NCBI GenBank assembly: GCA_965250195.1 | Contig: OZ252295.1 | Span: 2,046,001-2,110,000, forward strand | Reading direction: 5' to 3' | DNA: 64,000 nt | Source of the DNA: CAUZIR01 sp965250195 | GTDB lineage: Bacteria; Chloroflexota; Dehalococcoidia; Lucifugimonadales; UBA2962 | Part shown: positions 16,677-25,632 of the stretch, one piece after another | Numbering within the stretch: position 1 is the stretch's first letter | How the letters are laid out: every line of letters begins with the position of its first letter | Translations under genes and position numbers: made by a program | Notes under the pieces: model-generated | Told to the model about the DNA's origin: nothing | Seen by the model: only the letters and a program-made list of their open reading frames with translations | The model's database searches: none

Positions 16677-18113
16677 TTAAGTTTCGGCCGTGACGGGTTC
16701 CGACTCGGTGTTTGACCTGCGCCGTATGGACGCCACGATGGCGCCGAACACCAGCACGAACACGACCATCAGCGCCGCCATCTGAAAGCCGTCTTTGTAC
16801 GCACTTCGGACCTCTGAATCGGATAACAACGTGAGCGTGGCCGGCAGCACCAGCGTGAGCACCCCGGCGGCGGCAGTGGCGCCGAGGGCGTGCCCCAATT
16901 CACGAGTTGTCTCCAACATGCCGGAGGCTATACCCCGATGCTCGGTGGGCAGGGCGTTCATGATGGTCGCGTTATTGACCGGGTTAAACATGTTGGTACC
17001 CAGCGCTATGGGCAGCATGAGAAGCGGCAACACCCAGAACTCGATGTAGGGCGCGGACATGCCCAGCGCCACGAAGCCCCCGGCTATCGACACCATCGTC
17101 ACCGGCCGAAGCCAGGCGGGGCGGTACTTGTCGTATATCCACCCGGCCACCATGGGCATGAACAGGCCCAGCGTCTGACCCGGTAGCAGGACCACAATGA
17201 CCCAGGAGGGTCCCAGCCCGAACCCTTCCTCTACCAAGATCGGCACCAGAGTAAACGTGGCCAGCATGGAGGCGTGGTACGTCACATTCGTGGTCAGGCT
17301 GAGCGAGAACGCGCCCACCCGGAAGTGGCCCATGTCGACGATGGGGTTGCCGACTTTGCGCTCGATGAACACGAAGGTGGCGATGATGAGCGCCGCCGCG
17401 ATCATCATCGGCACGTGGTAGGAGACACCGTCGAACGAGGTGAATGACTCGTCCCCCCCGTGCAGGTGGCTGCCTGAGAGGATGAAAACGATCGCGCCAC
17501 CGGCCAACAGTGCGCCTCCCAGCCAATCGATGCCCAGGCCATCGGTAGCCGCTCGAGGCCTCTGTGCTCTCTCAGCCCGGGCCCTGGTCAGCAGAGGAAA
17601 CGACAGGGCTAACGCAATAATGCCCAGCGGCACGAAGGTCAGAAAGATCGGCTGCCAGCCTACGTACTGCAGCATCAACCCGAAGGTTCCCAGGCCGAGC
17701 AACGTGCCGAATCGAGCCCCGATGATGGGCACCGCGAACGCCCGCCCGCGTTTTTCGGGCGGGTACGCCTCGGCCAAAATAGCGTTGGCGTTGCCCATGA
17801 TCATCGCCGAGCCCAGACCAGCCACCGCCCGGAACGCGACGACCTGCCACAAATCGGTCGACAGCGCGATGAAGCCCGATGCGGTCGTGAGAGCGACGAT
17901 GCCGAAAAAAAACACAGGCGCGTGACCGACCCGGTCGCCCAGCCGCGCCGCCAGCAGTACAAAGGCGCCCAGCATCACCAGGTACACGACGACCATGAGG
18001 GCGACGTCGGCGATGGAGACGCCGAACTGGTCGGCCAGCGTGGGCAGCGAGATGGCCACCGGCAGGCTCGATAACTGGACTAACAAGTAGCCAACAGTCA
18101 CCGCAACGAGCAC
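16677..18113 (-). CDS. MFS drug/solute exporter
   Basis: 478 aa with about 12-14 hydrophobic segments throughout. The major-facilitator motif A-like loop ARLGDRVGHAPVFFFG follows helix 2, with VAGLGSAMIMGNANAILAEA and YPPEKRGRAFAV in the next loops, as in the DHA2 drug:H+ antiporter branch. The chain ends with a short basic cytoplasmic tail. No regulator is adjacent. The substrate cannot be told from sequence. Upstream (18114-18206) is a short gap before tRNA-Ser on the other strand. Confidence 0.85.
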   Translation of the reverse strand: MLVAVTVGYLLVQLSSLPVAISLPTLADQFGVSIADVALMVVVYLVMLGAFVLLAARLGDRVGHAPVFFFGIVALTTASGFIALSTDLWQVVAFRAVAGLGSAMIMGNANAILAEAYPPEKRGRAFAVPIIGARFGTLLGLGTFGLMLQYVGWQPIFLTFVPLGIIALALSFPLLTRARAERAQRPRAATDGLGIDWLGGALLAGGAIVFILSGSHLHGGDESFTSFDGVSYHVPMMIAAALIIATFVFIERKVGNPIVDMGHFRVGAFSLSLTTNVTYHASMLATFTLVPILVEEGFGLGPSWVIVVLLPGQTLGLFMPMVAGWIYDKYRPAWLRPVTMVSIAGGFVALGMSAPYIEFWVLPLLMLPIALGTNMFNPVNNATIMNALPTEHRGIASGMLETTRELGHALGATAAAGVLTLVLPATLTLLSDSEVRSAYKDGFQMAALMVVFVLVFGAIVASIRRRSNTESEPVTAET

Positions 18114-18206
18114 CTCGCGGTGACGCCGGGTTTCCAGCAGTGGACTAAGGACGTTGGGAATTGGGCAAACCTCTGGTCGCCCATTTTAAGGGTAAGATAA
18201 GGGCCG

Positions 18207-18295
18207 GGAGAGGTGGCAGAGTGGTCGAATGCGCTCCCCTGCTAAGGGAGTAACCGGTGAAAGCTGGTTCGCGGGTTCGAATCCCGCCCTCTCCG
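18207..18295 (+). tRNA. tRNA-Ser (GCT)
   Basis: The acceptor GGAGAGG pairs with CCTCTCC. The anticodon arm is CTCCC-CTGCTAA-GGGAG with anticodon GCT. A long variable arm (about ACCGGTGAAAGCTGGT) marks a class II tRNA, and the T arm has GGTTCGAATCC. Discriminator G is followed by CCG, so CCA is not encoded. Confidence 0.95.
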
Positions 18296-18301
18296 CCGAG
18301 C

Positions 18302-18420
18302 GTTCTCCGCGAGGCGAACCCTCGCTCCAGGGCTCTTCGCGCAAGCGCTCATCGCTGTTCTCCGCACGGGCTTCGCCCGGCTCGTCAGGGCTTCTTCGGC
18401 TTATTGCCTCATCGCTGCAC
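18302..18420 (+). repeat. Dispersed intergenic repeat, tandem copies C1 and C2
   Basis: Two copies lie head to tail right after tRNA-Ser. C1 (18302-18356) has a shorter core (CTCCAGGGCTCTTCGCGC). C2 (18357-18420) has GTTCTCCGC, the hairpin CGGGC-TTC-GCCCG and the full core CTCGTCAGGGCTTCTTCGG. They fill the space before the acetoin-dehydrogenase-like operon. Confidence 0.85.
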
Positions 18421-18481
18421 GCAATGCCGTGCTACGCTACCGGCCAATTTCGGCCCGTTCGATGTAGGAGGCAGGCCCCCG

Positions 18482-19450
18482 ATGACACTGGATAGAGACG
18501 ACCTTCTCGGCGCGTACCGCACGATGAAGACCATTCGCGAGTTCGAAGAGCGGCTCCACGAAGAATTCGCCACCGGCGACATCCCCGGCTTCGTGCACCT
18601 GTACGCGGGCGAAGAGGCCTGCGCTGCGGGCGTGTGCATCAACCTCAAAGAGGGCGACATAATCGCCTCCACCCACCGTGGCCATGGCCATTGCATTGCC
18701 AAGGGCGTGGACGTGCACGGCATGATGGCCGAGATCTACGGCAAGAGGTCAGGCGTCTGCCACGGCAAGGGCGGCTCCATGCACATCGCAGACCTGGACA
18801 AGGGCATGATGGGCGCCAACGGCATCGTCGGTGGCGGTCCTCCGCTGATATGCGGGGCCGCTCTGTCAGCGAAAGTCCGCGGCACCGACAACGTCGCGGT
18901 CGCCTTCGTGGGGGACGGCGGCTCGAACCAGGGAACGACGTTGGAAAGCCTGAATCTGGCTCAGGTTTGGCAACTGCCAGCCGTGTTCGTCGCCGAGAAC
19001 AACGGATACGCCGAGGCGACCTCCCGCAAATACGCCGTCGGTGCCGAGAGCATCGCTGGCCGGGCGGCCAGCTTCGGGATGCCCTCACTGACGGTGGACG
19101 GGCACGACTTCTTCGCGGTGTACGAGGCCACCAACGAGGCCGTGGCCAGGGCTCGCAGGGGCGAAGGACCGGCGTTCATCGAGTGCCAGGTCAATCGCTA
19201 TTACGGCCATTTCGAGGGCGACGCTCAGACTTACAGGGCACCGGACGAGGCGCAGAAAATTCGCGACACGCAGGACTGCATCGTCGGCTTCATCAGCAAC
19301 GTCGTCGGTGGCGGTCAGGTGGCCCAGTCGGACCTGGATGTAATAGATAAAGAAATCGCGGTGTTGATCGACTCGGCGGTGGACGCGGCCAAGGCCGATC
19401 CGAAACCTACCGAGACCGACCTGCTAACCGACGTCTACGTCACCTACTAA
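18482..19450 (+). CDS. acoA: Acetoin/2-oxoacid dehydrogenase E1 component, alpha subunit
   Basis: 322 aa from the ATG at 18482, chosen for TAGGAGG 8 nt before it; a longer open frame runs back through the repeat and tRNA and is not coding. The thiamine-diphosphate motif is VGDGGSNQGTTLESLNLA, with HRGHGHCIAKG and HGKGGSMHIA typical of AcoA/PdhA. It oxidatively cleaves acetoin or decarboxylates a 2-oxoacid together with the beta subunit encoded 45 bp downstream. The pairing with an AcoC-type third gene favours the acetoin complex, but the substrate is inferred. Confidence 0.88.
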   Translation: MTLDRDDLLGAYRTMKTIREFEERLHEEFATGDIPGFVHLYAGEEACAAGVCINLKEGDIIASTHRGHGHCIAKGVDVHGMMAEIYGKRSGVCHGKGGSMHIADLDKGMMGANGIVGGGPPLICGAALSAKVRGTDNVAVAFVGDGGSNQGTTLESLNLAQVWQLPAVFVAENNGYAEATSRKYAVGAESIAGRAASFGMPSLTVDGHDFFAVYEATNEAVARARRGEGPAFIECQVNRYYGHFEGDAQTYRAPDEAQKIRDTQDCIVGFISNVVGGGQVAQSDLDVIDKEIAVLIDSAVDAAKADPKPTETDLLTDVYVTY

Positions 19451-19495
19451 TCCCGCAAACCAGCCCCCCATTCGTACGGCGATAGGAGCTTAACC

Positions 19496-20509
19496 ATGGC
19501 CAGGATTATCACCTACCAGCAGGCCGTAAACGAGGCCCTGGACCAGGAACTCAGCAGAGACCCAACCGTCGTGGTGATGGGAGAAGACATCGCCGGGGGT
19601 TCAGGTGCCGACGGAGAGATGGACGCGTGGGGCGGGCCGCTGGGCATAACCAAGGGCCTGTACTCCAAGCACGGTAACCGGGTCATGGACACGCCCATTA
19701 CCGAATCGGCGTTCATCGGCGCGGCAGTGGGCGCTGCGGCATCGGGGCTGCGCCCTGTGGCGGAGTTGATGTTCAACGACTTCATGGGCGTTTGCTTCGA
19801 CCAGATCTTCAACCAGGCGGCGAAGTTCCGCTACATGTTCGGCGGCAAGGCCGAGACGCCGGTGGTCATCCGGACTATGTACGGGGCCGGAATACGGGCC
19901 GCCGCACAGCACTCCCAGACGCTCTATTCGATATTCACCCACATACCCGGCCTCAAGTGCGTCGTACCGGCGACGCCCTACGACGCCAAGGGCCTGCTCA
20001 TCGCGTCGATCAGGGACAACGACCCGATCATCTTCTTCGAACACAAGGCGCTGTACCAGATGGAAGGCGACGTCCCAGAGGAGTCGTACACGATTCCTCT
20101 GGGAGAAGCCAACGTCGTCAGAGACGGGGCTGACGTATCGATTATCACCCTCGGCCAGATGGTGCACACGTCGCTCGAAGCCGCTGACCGGCTGGCGGCA
20201 GACGGCATCCAGTGCGAGATCGTCGACCTGCGAACCACATCTCCTCTAGATGAAGAGACGATCCTGGAGAGCGTCGAGAACACCGGCAGAGTAGTCGTAG
20301 TCGACGAGGCGACGCCCCGGTGCAGCGTGGCCACCGACGTATCGGCGCTCATCGCCGCCGAGGCGTTCGGGGACCTCAAAGCACCGATCAAGCTGGTGAC
20401 CGCGCCCCATACCCCGGTGCCGTTTAGCGACATCCTCGAAGACCTCTACAAGCCTGACGCCGCCAAGATCGAGTCGGTGGTGCGTGAAGTGGCAGGGTAC
20501 GGCGCATGA
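19496..20509 (+). CDS. acoB: Acetoin/2-oxoacid dehydrogenase E1 component, beta subunit
   Basis: 337 aa, full family length. Marks are VVVMGEDIAGGSG, VMDTPITESAFIGAAVGAA, GLRPVAELMFNDFMG and the C-terminal transketolase domain LVTAPHTPVPFS. It forms the alpha2beta2 E1 with the preceding gene. A GATAGGAGC ribosome-binding site precedes the ATG. Its stop overlaps the start of the next gene by 4 bp (ATGA), implying coupled translation. Confidence 0.92.
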   Translation: MARIITYQQAVNEALDQELSRDPTVVVMGEDIAGGSGADGEMDAWGGPLGITKGLYSKHGNRVMDTPITESAFIGAAVGAAASGLRPVAELMFNDFMGVCFDQIFNQAAKFRYMFGGKAETPVVIRTMYGAGIRAAAQHSQTLYSIFTHIPGLKCVVPATPYDAKGLLIASIRDNDPIIFFEHKALYQMEGDVPEESYTIPLGEANVVRDGADVSIITLGQMVHTSLEAADRLAADGIQCEIVDLRTTSPLDEETILESVENTGRVVVVDEATPRCSVATDVSALIAAEAFGDLKAPIKLVTAPHTPVPFSDILEDLYKPDAAKIESVVREVAGYGA

Positions 20510-21633
20510 GCGACTCACTAACCAAGTTCACCATGCCGAAATGGGGCCTGACCATGACCCAGGGCATGGTCACGAAATGGCTCGTCGAAGAGGGAGCAGC
20601 GGTAGAGGCCGGGGAAGAGATCGTTGAAATAGAGACGGAAAAGATCGCCAGCGCGGCCGAATCACCGGCGTCCGGTGTGATGCGCCGCCACGTGGCGAAA
20701 GAAGGCGACTACGTCCCCGTCTCCGGCCTGCTCGGCGTCATCGCCGCTCCGGACGTGGCGGACGACGAGATCGACAGTTTCGTAAAATCTTTCCTGGGAT
20801 CATTCGTGCCCGAGGAAGAGGCGGACGAGGGCCCGGCGTACCAGACGGTAGAGGTCGACGGCCGGTCTCTGCGCTACCTCATCCGTGTTGAGGACGGATC
20901 CGGCGAGAACGAGCCGATCGTCCTCATTCACGGCTTCGGCGGCGACCTGAACAACTGGCTCTTCAACCACGAGGCTCTGGCCTCGGACCGGGCCGTGTAC
21001 GCGCTGGACCTGCCGGGACACGGGGGCTCGTCCAAAGACGTGGGGGAAGGAAGCGTTGCGTCCCTGGCGGCCGCCGTCGGGGGCTTTGCGGACGCCCTCG
21101 GCCTGTCCCAATCTGGCGTCCATCTTGTTGGCCACTCGCTGGGCGGTGCGGTGGTGCTGGAGCTGTGCAGGAGCAGGCCGGATCTGTGCATCTCGGCCAC
21201 GCTCCTGGCCAGCGCGGGGCTGGGTGCTGAGATCAACGCCGACTACGTCGATGGCTTCATCGAATCAGAGCGGCGCAGGCAGCTAAAGCCCCATTTGGAG
21301 AATTTGTTTGCAGACCCATCTCTCGTCACCCGGCAGCTGGTAAACGACGTGCTCAAGTTCAAGCGACTGGACGGCGTGGACGCGGCGCTACGCTCGATAG
21401 CGGCTGGTTTCGTCACGGGGCCCGCTCAGAACTACTCTGCGCGAGACGCGCTGGGCGAACTCGACGTGCCGGTGCAGGTCATCTGGGGCAGCGAGGACGC
21501 GATCATCCCGGCGTTGCACGCCGACGGACTGCCCGATGGCGTAGCCGTGCATCGCATCGAGAGCGCAGGCCACATGGCCATGATGGAGGCGGCCTCCGAC
21601 GTGAATAAGGCGATAGCGAGCTTCACGAGCTAG
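20506..21633 (+). CDS. acoC: Lipoyl domain - alpha/beta-hydrolase fusion (AcoC-like E2)
   Basis: 375 aa. Residues 1-80 are a lipoyl domain with the lysine to be lipoylated in EIETEKIASA. From about 125 on is an alpha/beta hydrolase (VLIHGFGGDLNNW, nucleophile GHSLGG, late histidine SAGHMAMME). The standard CoA-acyltransferase catalytic domain is missing, as in the AcoC proteins of acetoin systems described in Pseudomonas. No E3 (lipoamide dehydrogenase) gene follows, so E3 would have to be encoded elsewhere. It ends 2 bp before repeat copy D. Confidence 0.88.
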   Translation: MSDSLTKFTMPKWGLTMTQGMVTKWLVEEGAAVEAGEEIVEIETEKIASAAESPASGVMRRHVAKEGDYVPVSGLLGVIAAPDVADDEIDSFVKSFLGSFVPEEEADEGPAYQTVEVDGRSLRYLIRVEDGSGENEPIVLIHGFGGDLNNWLFNHEALASDRAVYALDLPGHGGSSKDVGEGSVASLAAAVGGFADALGLSQSGVHLVGHSLGGAVVLELCRSRPDLCISATLLASAGLGAEINADYVDGFIESERRRQLKPHLENLFADPSLVTRQLVNDVLKFKRLDGVDAALRSIAAGFVTGPAQNYSARDALGELDVPVQVIWGSEDAIIPALHADGLPDGVAVHRIESAGHMAMMEAASDVNKAIASFTS

Positions 21634-21635
21634 CA

Positions 21636-21696
21636 GGCTCTCCGCTCGCGAGGGTCGCTCTAGGGCTCTTCGGCTGTTGGCCTCATCGCGTTAGCA
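21636..21696 (+). repeat. Dispersed intergenic repeat, copy D
   Basis: GCTCTCCGCTCGCGAGG followed by a shortened core (GCTCTAGGGCTCTTCGGC) and tail GGCCTCATCGCGTTAGCAG. It lies between two convergent genes and contains the stop codon of the pentapeptide lipoprotein, so it may act as a two-way terminator. Confidence 0.75.
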
Positions 21697-22290
21697 GCCG
21701 TCATCGTTCGTTTCGCCTTTGGGCATGATTGTGTTGCAGAAGATGGCGCCGGTGAAGTCGGTGCCCCGCACGTCTGCAAAAGTGAGATTGGCGTCGGTCA
21801 GGTTGGCGTCAACCAGCACGGCGTTCTTCAGGCTGGCGCTACGCAGTTGAGCCCCCCTCAGGTTCGCCCCGGTGAGGTCGGCGCCTTCGAGAGTCCCCTG
21901 GAACATGCTGACGCCGCTCAAGTCGGCGTTGCGCAGATTGGCATTCGATAAGTCGATAGGGTCGAAGTTCTGCCAACCCGCGTCGCCGGGGTCCAGGTCG
22001 GCCCCCTCGAAATCGGCCCCTTCGCAGTCGGCGCCGGGCCCGATTTCGCAGTCGCCCGCAATGCTCTTGCGCAGCGCCTCGGCGGTGGCGGCGGACGTGG
22101 CGCTGTCGACCTGAGTCTCAGTGGCGTAGGGCGAGCCTTCCGGCTCGGGTTCGGACTGCGAATCTGTGAGGTCGGCAGCGACTTCAGTCTCGGCCACGTC
22201 AGATGCAGCCGCCGGGGACTCGTCAGCGCCACATGCGGACAGCGCAAGGGCCAGAGCGCCGAAATGGATAACGAACAGGGTTTTTATGAC
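21691..22290 (-). CDS. Pentapeptide-repeat lipoprotein with no standard start codon
   Basis: The body (from the GTG at 22197, 168 codons) is a pentapeptide-repeat domain with units such as ADLTG, ANLRG, AQLRS, ANLTD and ADVRG, a right-handed beta-helix fold with few known functions. In the same frame upstream lies a clear lipoprotein signal: hydrophobic TLFVIHFGALALALS, then the lipobox LSAC. No ATG, GTG or TTG occurs between that signal and the next upstream stop. The start may be ATA (22285-22287) or CTG, or a start codon has been lost. With the GTG start the protein would lack its export signal. Extent upstream is therefore approximate. Confidence 0.7.
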   Translation of the reverse strand, partial: VIKTLFVIHFGALALALSACGADESPAAASDVAETEVAADLTDSQSEPEPEGSPYATETQVDSATSAATAEALRKSIAGDCEIGPGADCEGADFEGADLDPGDAGWQNFDPIDLSNANLRNADLSGVSMFQGTLEGADLTGANLRGAQLRSASLKNAVLVDANLTDANLTFADVRGTDFTGAIFCNTIMPKGETNDDGC

Positions 22291-22432
22291 AAATCCCGCG
22301 AAAGCCGCTGATTGGTCAGACGCCGAAGAACTCTTGCGGCGAATCTATCACATGCGGCCGGTCGGGTCGTCAGGCCGGTGGGGGAGGGGAGTCGCCTAAA
22401 AGAAGCCGTCTGGACTCTGGCCCCCGGTGCTC

Positions 22433-23602
22433 CTAAAAAAAGCCTGAGGGGCTTTGCCCAAGATAAAACGCGCCTGCGGTGTCGTAGTGGGCCATGCGCC
22501 CCTGGGCCTGCTGGGTGATGACGTGCATGTCCTGGAACCGGCGCTGGATGGGGTTCGTGGCGAAGATCGAGTCGGCGCCGGCGAGGTTATAGGCGGCATC
22601 GACGACGTCGGCAGAGGTGCGAATGGCGTGGGTGCCCGCCAGTCGCAGCCGTATACGCGCTTCCACTGTTAGCTCTCGGCTGTCGGATGCCTCGGCCCAG
22701 AGGTCCGAGACGGCCTCCGTCAGAAAGGCTTTCGAAGAGCCGAGAGCCGCTTCGGCCTCGCCGATCCGGCGCCGGGTCGTGGACAGGTCGCCGAGCGCGA
22801 CTTCGGTCATGACGGGAGTCTTTTTCGCAGAAAGGTCAATGGCCGTGTCGAGAGCGCTGCGGGCGATGCCCAGCGAAACGGTCCCAAACCCGGCCGCGAA
22901 CATCAGTACCGTGGGGATGACGTAGATCGCGCCGTCTTCATTGGGAGGGTCGGCCGGGCCGAACGTGCGGCTAGACGTGACGAAGTGGTCGGCGAGCGTG
23001 AAACTGAGACTGCCGGTCCCGCGCAGGCCGCTCACGTCCCAAACGTCGAGAATTTCGACATCGCCTTTGGGGATGAGCGCCGTAATACCGGCCTCCGGCT
23101 TCGTCATGGGGCTACGATCGTCCCCGGAACGAACCACGGGGGCGAGCGCCGCGACCCAGGTCGCATTCTGAATGCCGCTGGAGAAGTTCCATCGCCCAGT
23201 GAGCGTGTATCCGCCGTCCACGGGGACTGCCAGGGACTCCGGCGTCGGCGGTCCGTTGGTTACGACGGCCAGGGGGTCGTCCCATATCTCGTGTGCGGTT
23301 GACTGGGGAATGCGTGCGGAATTAGTGGCGAAGACATTGTTCTGGTTTATGCACCACGCCGCAGAGCCGTCCGCCCCGGCAAAGACCGTTACGATTTTTA
23401 GATAGTCGGGGAAATCTAGCTCGGCACCGCCGAGAGATCGGGGGACCAGCAGCCGGAACAGACCGGCGCGGGCCATGTAGGCGGCGAGGTCTGCCGGCAG
23501 TCGGCGACCCGCCTCGATTTCGTCCCCGGCCGCCTCCGCACGGGCGGCGAACCCCCGGGCGACGGTCAGTAAGTCTGCGATCCCGAGAGGGGCGGACGGC
23601 AT
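22433..23602 (-). CDS. Acyl-CoA-dehydrogenase-fold flavoprotein (hydroxylase-like)
   Basis: 389 aa from the ATG at 23602, 7 bp after the typA stop; longer readings overlap typA and are rejected. It reads as the acyl-CoA dehydrogenase superfamily: LFRLLVPRSLGGAELDF, an N-terminal helical domain, a beta domain with GRWNFSSGIQNATWV, and a C-terminal helical bundle. The group without the catalytic glutamate includes flavin-dependent monooxygenases (HsaA-like), and GRWNFSSGI resembles those. The substrate is unknown. The coupling with typA may be only transcriptional. Confidence 0.75.
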   Translation of the reverse strand: MPSAPLGIADLLTVARGFAARAEAAGDEIEAGRRLPADLAAYMARAGLFRLLVPRSLGGAELDFPDYLKIVTVFAGADGSAAWCINQNNVFATNSARIPQSTAHEIWDDPLAVVTNGPPTPESLAVPVDGGYTLTGRWNFSSGIQNATWVAALAPVVRSGDDRSPMTKPEAGITALIPKGDVEILDVWDVSGLRGTGSLSFTLADHFVTSSRTFGPADPPNEDGAIYVIPTVLMFAAGFGTVSLGIARSALDTAIDLSAKKTPVMTEVALGDLSTTRRRIGEAEAALGSSKAFLTEAVSDLWAEASDSRELTVEARIRLRLAGTHAIRTSADVVDAAYNLAGADSIFATNPIQRRFQDMHVITQQAQGRMAHYDTAGAFYLGQSPSGFF

Positions 23603-23609
23603 CGGTCTG

Positions 23610-25466
23610 CTAGGTGCGGACCGGCACCCGGGTCTTGTCGCGGGTCTCGCGCTGGCGTGCGCCGCTTTCGAGGATGCGCTTGCGCATGCGCAGGTCGGTG
23701 GGGGTGACTTCCAAAAGCTCGTCGTCTGCGATGAAGTTGAGAGCCTCCTCAAGACTGAAGCTCATGGGCGGTTCCAACCGCACGACAATGTCGGAGGTCG
23801 ACGACCGCATGTTGGTAATCTTGCGCTGCTTGCAGACGTTGACGTCCATGTCATCTTTACGCGTACCCACACCGACGACCATGCCTTCGTAGACGGCTGT
23901 GCTGGGCTCGACAAACGTTCGGCCGCGACCCTGGGCGTTGCGTAGGCCGTGGCTGAGCACGGTGCCGGAATGGGAGGCGACCAGCGAACCGGCCCTGGTC
24001 GATTTCACGGTGCCCGTAACCGGTCTCATCTCCAGTAGCTCGCTGTTCATGACACCGGTGCCACGCGCCACGCGCAGGAAGAAGCTGCGGAACCCGATGA
24101 GGCCCCGTGTCGGTAGCTCGAACCTGAGCCGCACTCGCCCGGCTTCGGGCGTGGACATGTCGGCCATGCGGGCCAGGCGTGACGAAAGCTCTTCGGTGAT
24201 GGCGCCGATGAATTCGTCGGTCGTGTCGATGGTCAGCAGTTCGTAGGGCTCGTGCAGCTTGCCGTCGATGAGCGTGGTCACGGCTTCCGGTTTGGAGACC
24301 TGCAGTTCGAGGCCCTCGCGCCGGATGCTCTCGATCAGCACCGAGAGGTGCAGCTCGCCCCGGCCCGATACCACGAACTCGTCGGCCCTGTCCGTCCGCT
24401 CCACCCGCAGGCTGACGTTGGTCTCAAGCTCTTTCTGCAGCCGGGCCCAGAGCATTCTAGAAGTGGCGTACTTGCCGTCTTTGCCGGAGAACGGCGAGGT
24501 GTTCACGCCGAAGGTCATCTTCACCGTCGGTTGCTCCACCGCGATGCGGTCTAAAGCTTCTGGCGCGTCGGCAGCGGCGATGGTATCGCCGATGGACACA
24601 CCGCGGAGCCCGGAGACTGCCACGATGTCCCCGGCGACGGCGCTTTCGACCTCGTTGCGCGACAGATTGCGGAAGGTGTATAGGTGGTCGGCCTTGAAGC
24701 CCGGTACCGGGCCGTCCATGCCGACCAGCGCAAGAGGCATTCCCCGGCTGAAGCCGCCCCGAAATATGCGGCCAATGGATATCTGGCCCAAATGGTCGTC
24801 GTGGTCTAGAGATGTCACGAGCATCTGCAGTGCGCCGTCCGGGTCCGCCATGGGAGGCGGGATGCGGTCGATAATGGCCCGGAACAGCGGCTCCATGTCC
24901 TTCGGTTCATCGTCGAGGCCGTCGCCCAACTCGTCCAGGGCGTAGCCGCCCTTGGCGGAGGCGTACAGGACCGGGAAGTCGAGCTGCTCGGCGTCAGTGG
25001 CCAGTTCCAGGAACAGGTCCTGTACCTCGCTGACCACCTCCGGGCACCGCGCGTTTGGCCGGTCGATCTTGTTGACCACGACCACGGGCCGCAGGCCGTT
25101 GGCAAGCGCTGTCTTTAGCACGTAGCGCGTCTGGGGCATGGGCCCCTCGACGGCGTCTACTACGAGCAGGCAGCCGTCGGCCATGTTCACGACTCTTTCG
25201 ACTTCACCGGAGAAGTCGGCGTGGCCGGGCGTATCGATTATGTTGACGGTGACCCCGCCGAAAGCGATGGCGGTGTTTTTGGCCAGGATGGTTATGCCCC
25301 GCTCCCGCTCCTGCGGGTCGGTGTCCATGATCAGCTCGCCGGTGATCCGGTTTTCTTCCAGCACGTGGCTGAAGCTGAGCATGGCGTCGACAAGCGTCGT
25401 CTTGCCGTGATCGACGTGGGCGATGATGGCGACGTTTCGCAGGTGTGTCTGGGGAGAGAGAGGCAT
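23610..25466 (-). CDS. typA: Translational GTPase TypA/BipA
   Basis: 618 aa, full family length. The G motifs are AHVDHGKTTL, ERGITI, DTPGHADF and NKIDRPNAR. The C-terminal domains carry RGELHLSVLIESIRREG and GLIGFRSFFLRVARGTG, typical of TypA. It is a ribosome-binding GTPase involved in stress adaptation and large-subunit assembly. It is followed at 7 bp by the flavoprotein gene. A decayed copy of its first 80 or so codons lies at 28067-28312. Confidence 0.96.
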   Translation of the reverse strand: MPLSPQTHLRNVAIIAHVDHGKTTLVDAMLSFSHVLEENRITGELIMDTDPQERERGITILAKNTAIAFGGVTVNIIDTPGHADFSGEVERVVNMADGCLLVVDAVEGPMPQTRYVLKTALANGLRPVVVVNKIDRPNARCPEVVSEVQDLFLELATDAEQLDFPVLYASAKGGYALDELGDGLDDEPKDMEPLFRAIIDRIPPPMADPDGALQMLVTSLDHDDHLGQISIGRIFRGGFSRGMPLALVGMDGPVPGFKADHLYTFRNLSRNEVESAVAGDIVAVSGLRGVSIGDTIAAADAPEALDRIAVEQPTVKMTFGVNTSPFSGKDGKYATSRMLWARLQKELETNVSLRVERTDRADEFVVSGRGELHLSVLIESIRREGLELQVSKPEAVTTLIDGKLHEPYELLTIDTTDEFIGAITEELSSRLARMADMSTPEAGRVRLRFELPTRGLIGFRSFFLRVARGTGVMNSELLEMRPVTGTVKSTRAGSLVASHSGTVLSHGLRNAQGRGRTFVEPSTAVYEGMVVGVGTRKDDMDVNVCKQRKITNMRSSTSDIVVRLEPPMSFSLEEALNFIADDELLEVTPTDLRMRKRILESGARQRETRDKTRVPVRT

Positions 25467-25632
25467 AGCTGAATCCGGATAACCGCACTGAGGGGTCGAA
25501 TTTGGTACGCAGCGCCAGGCGGACGGGCCGCCATATCTGCGTATACCCCCATTTAAACCCCGATAAGCACAACGCGCCTAGGGGATTGAATGGCTGTTAT
25601 CTAGCTTACTCCAAGCCAGGCCGATGCGTGGG

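Noticed and set aside
18257..18481. N-terminal extension of AcoA
   Set aside because: The open frame runs through the tRNA-Ser gene and two repeats; the ribosome-binding site and family start are at 18482.
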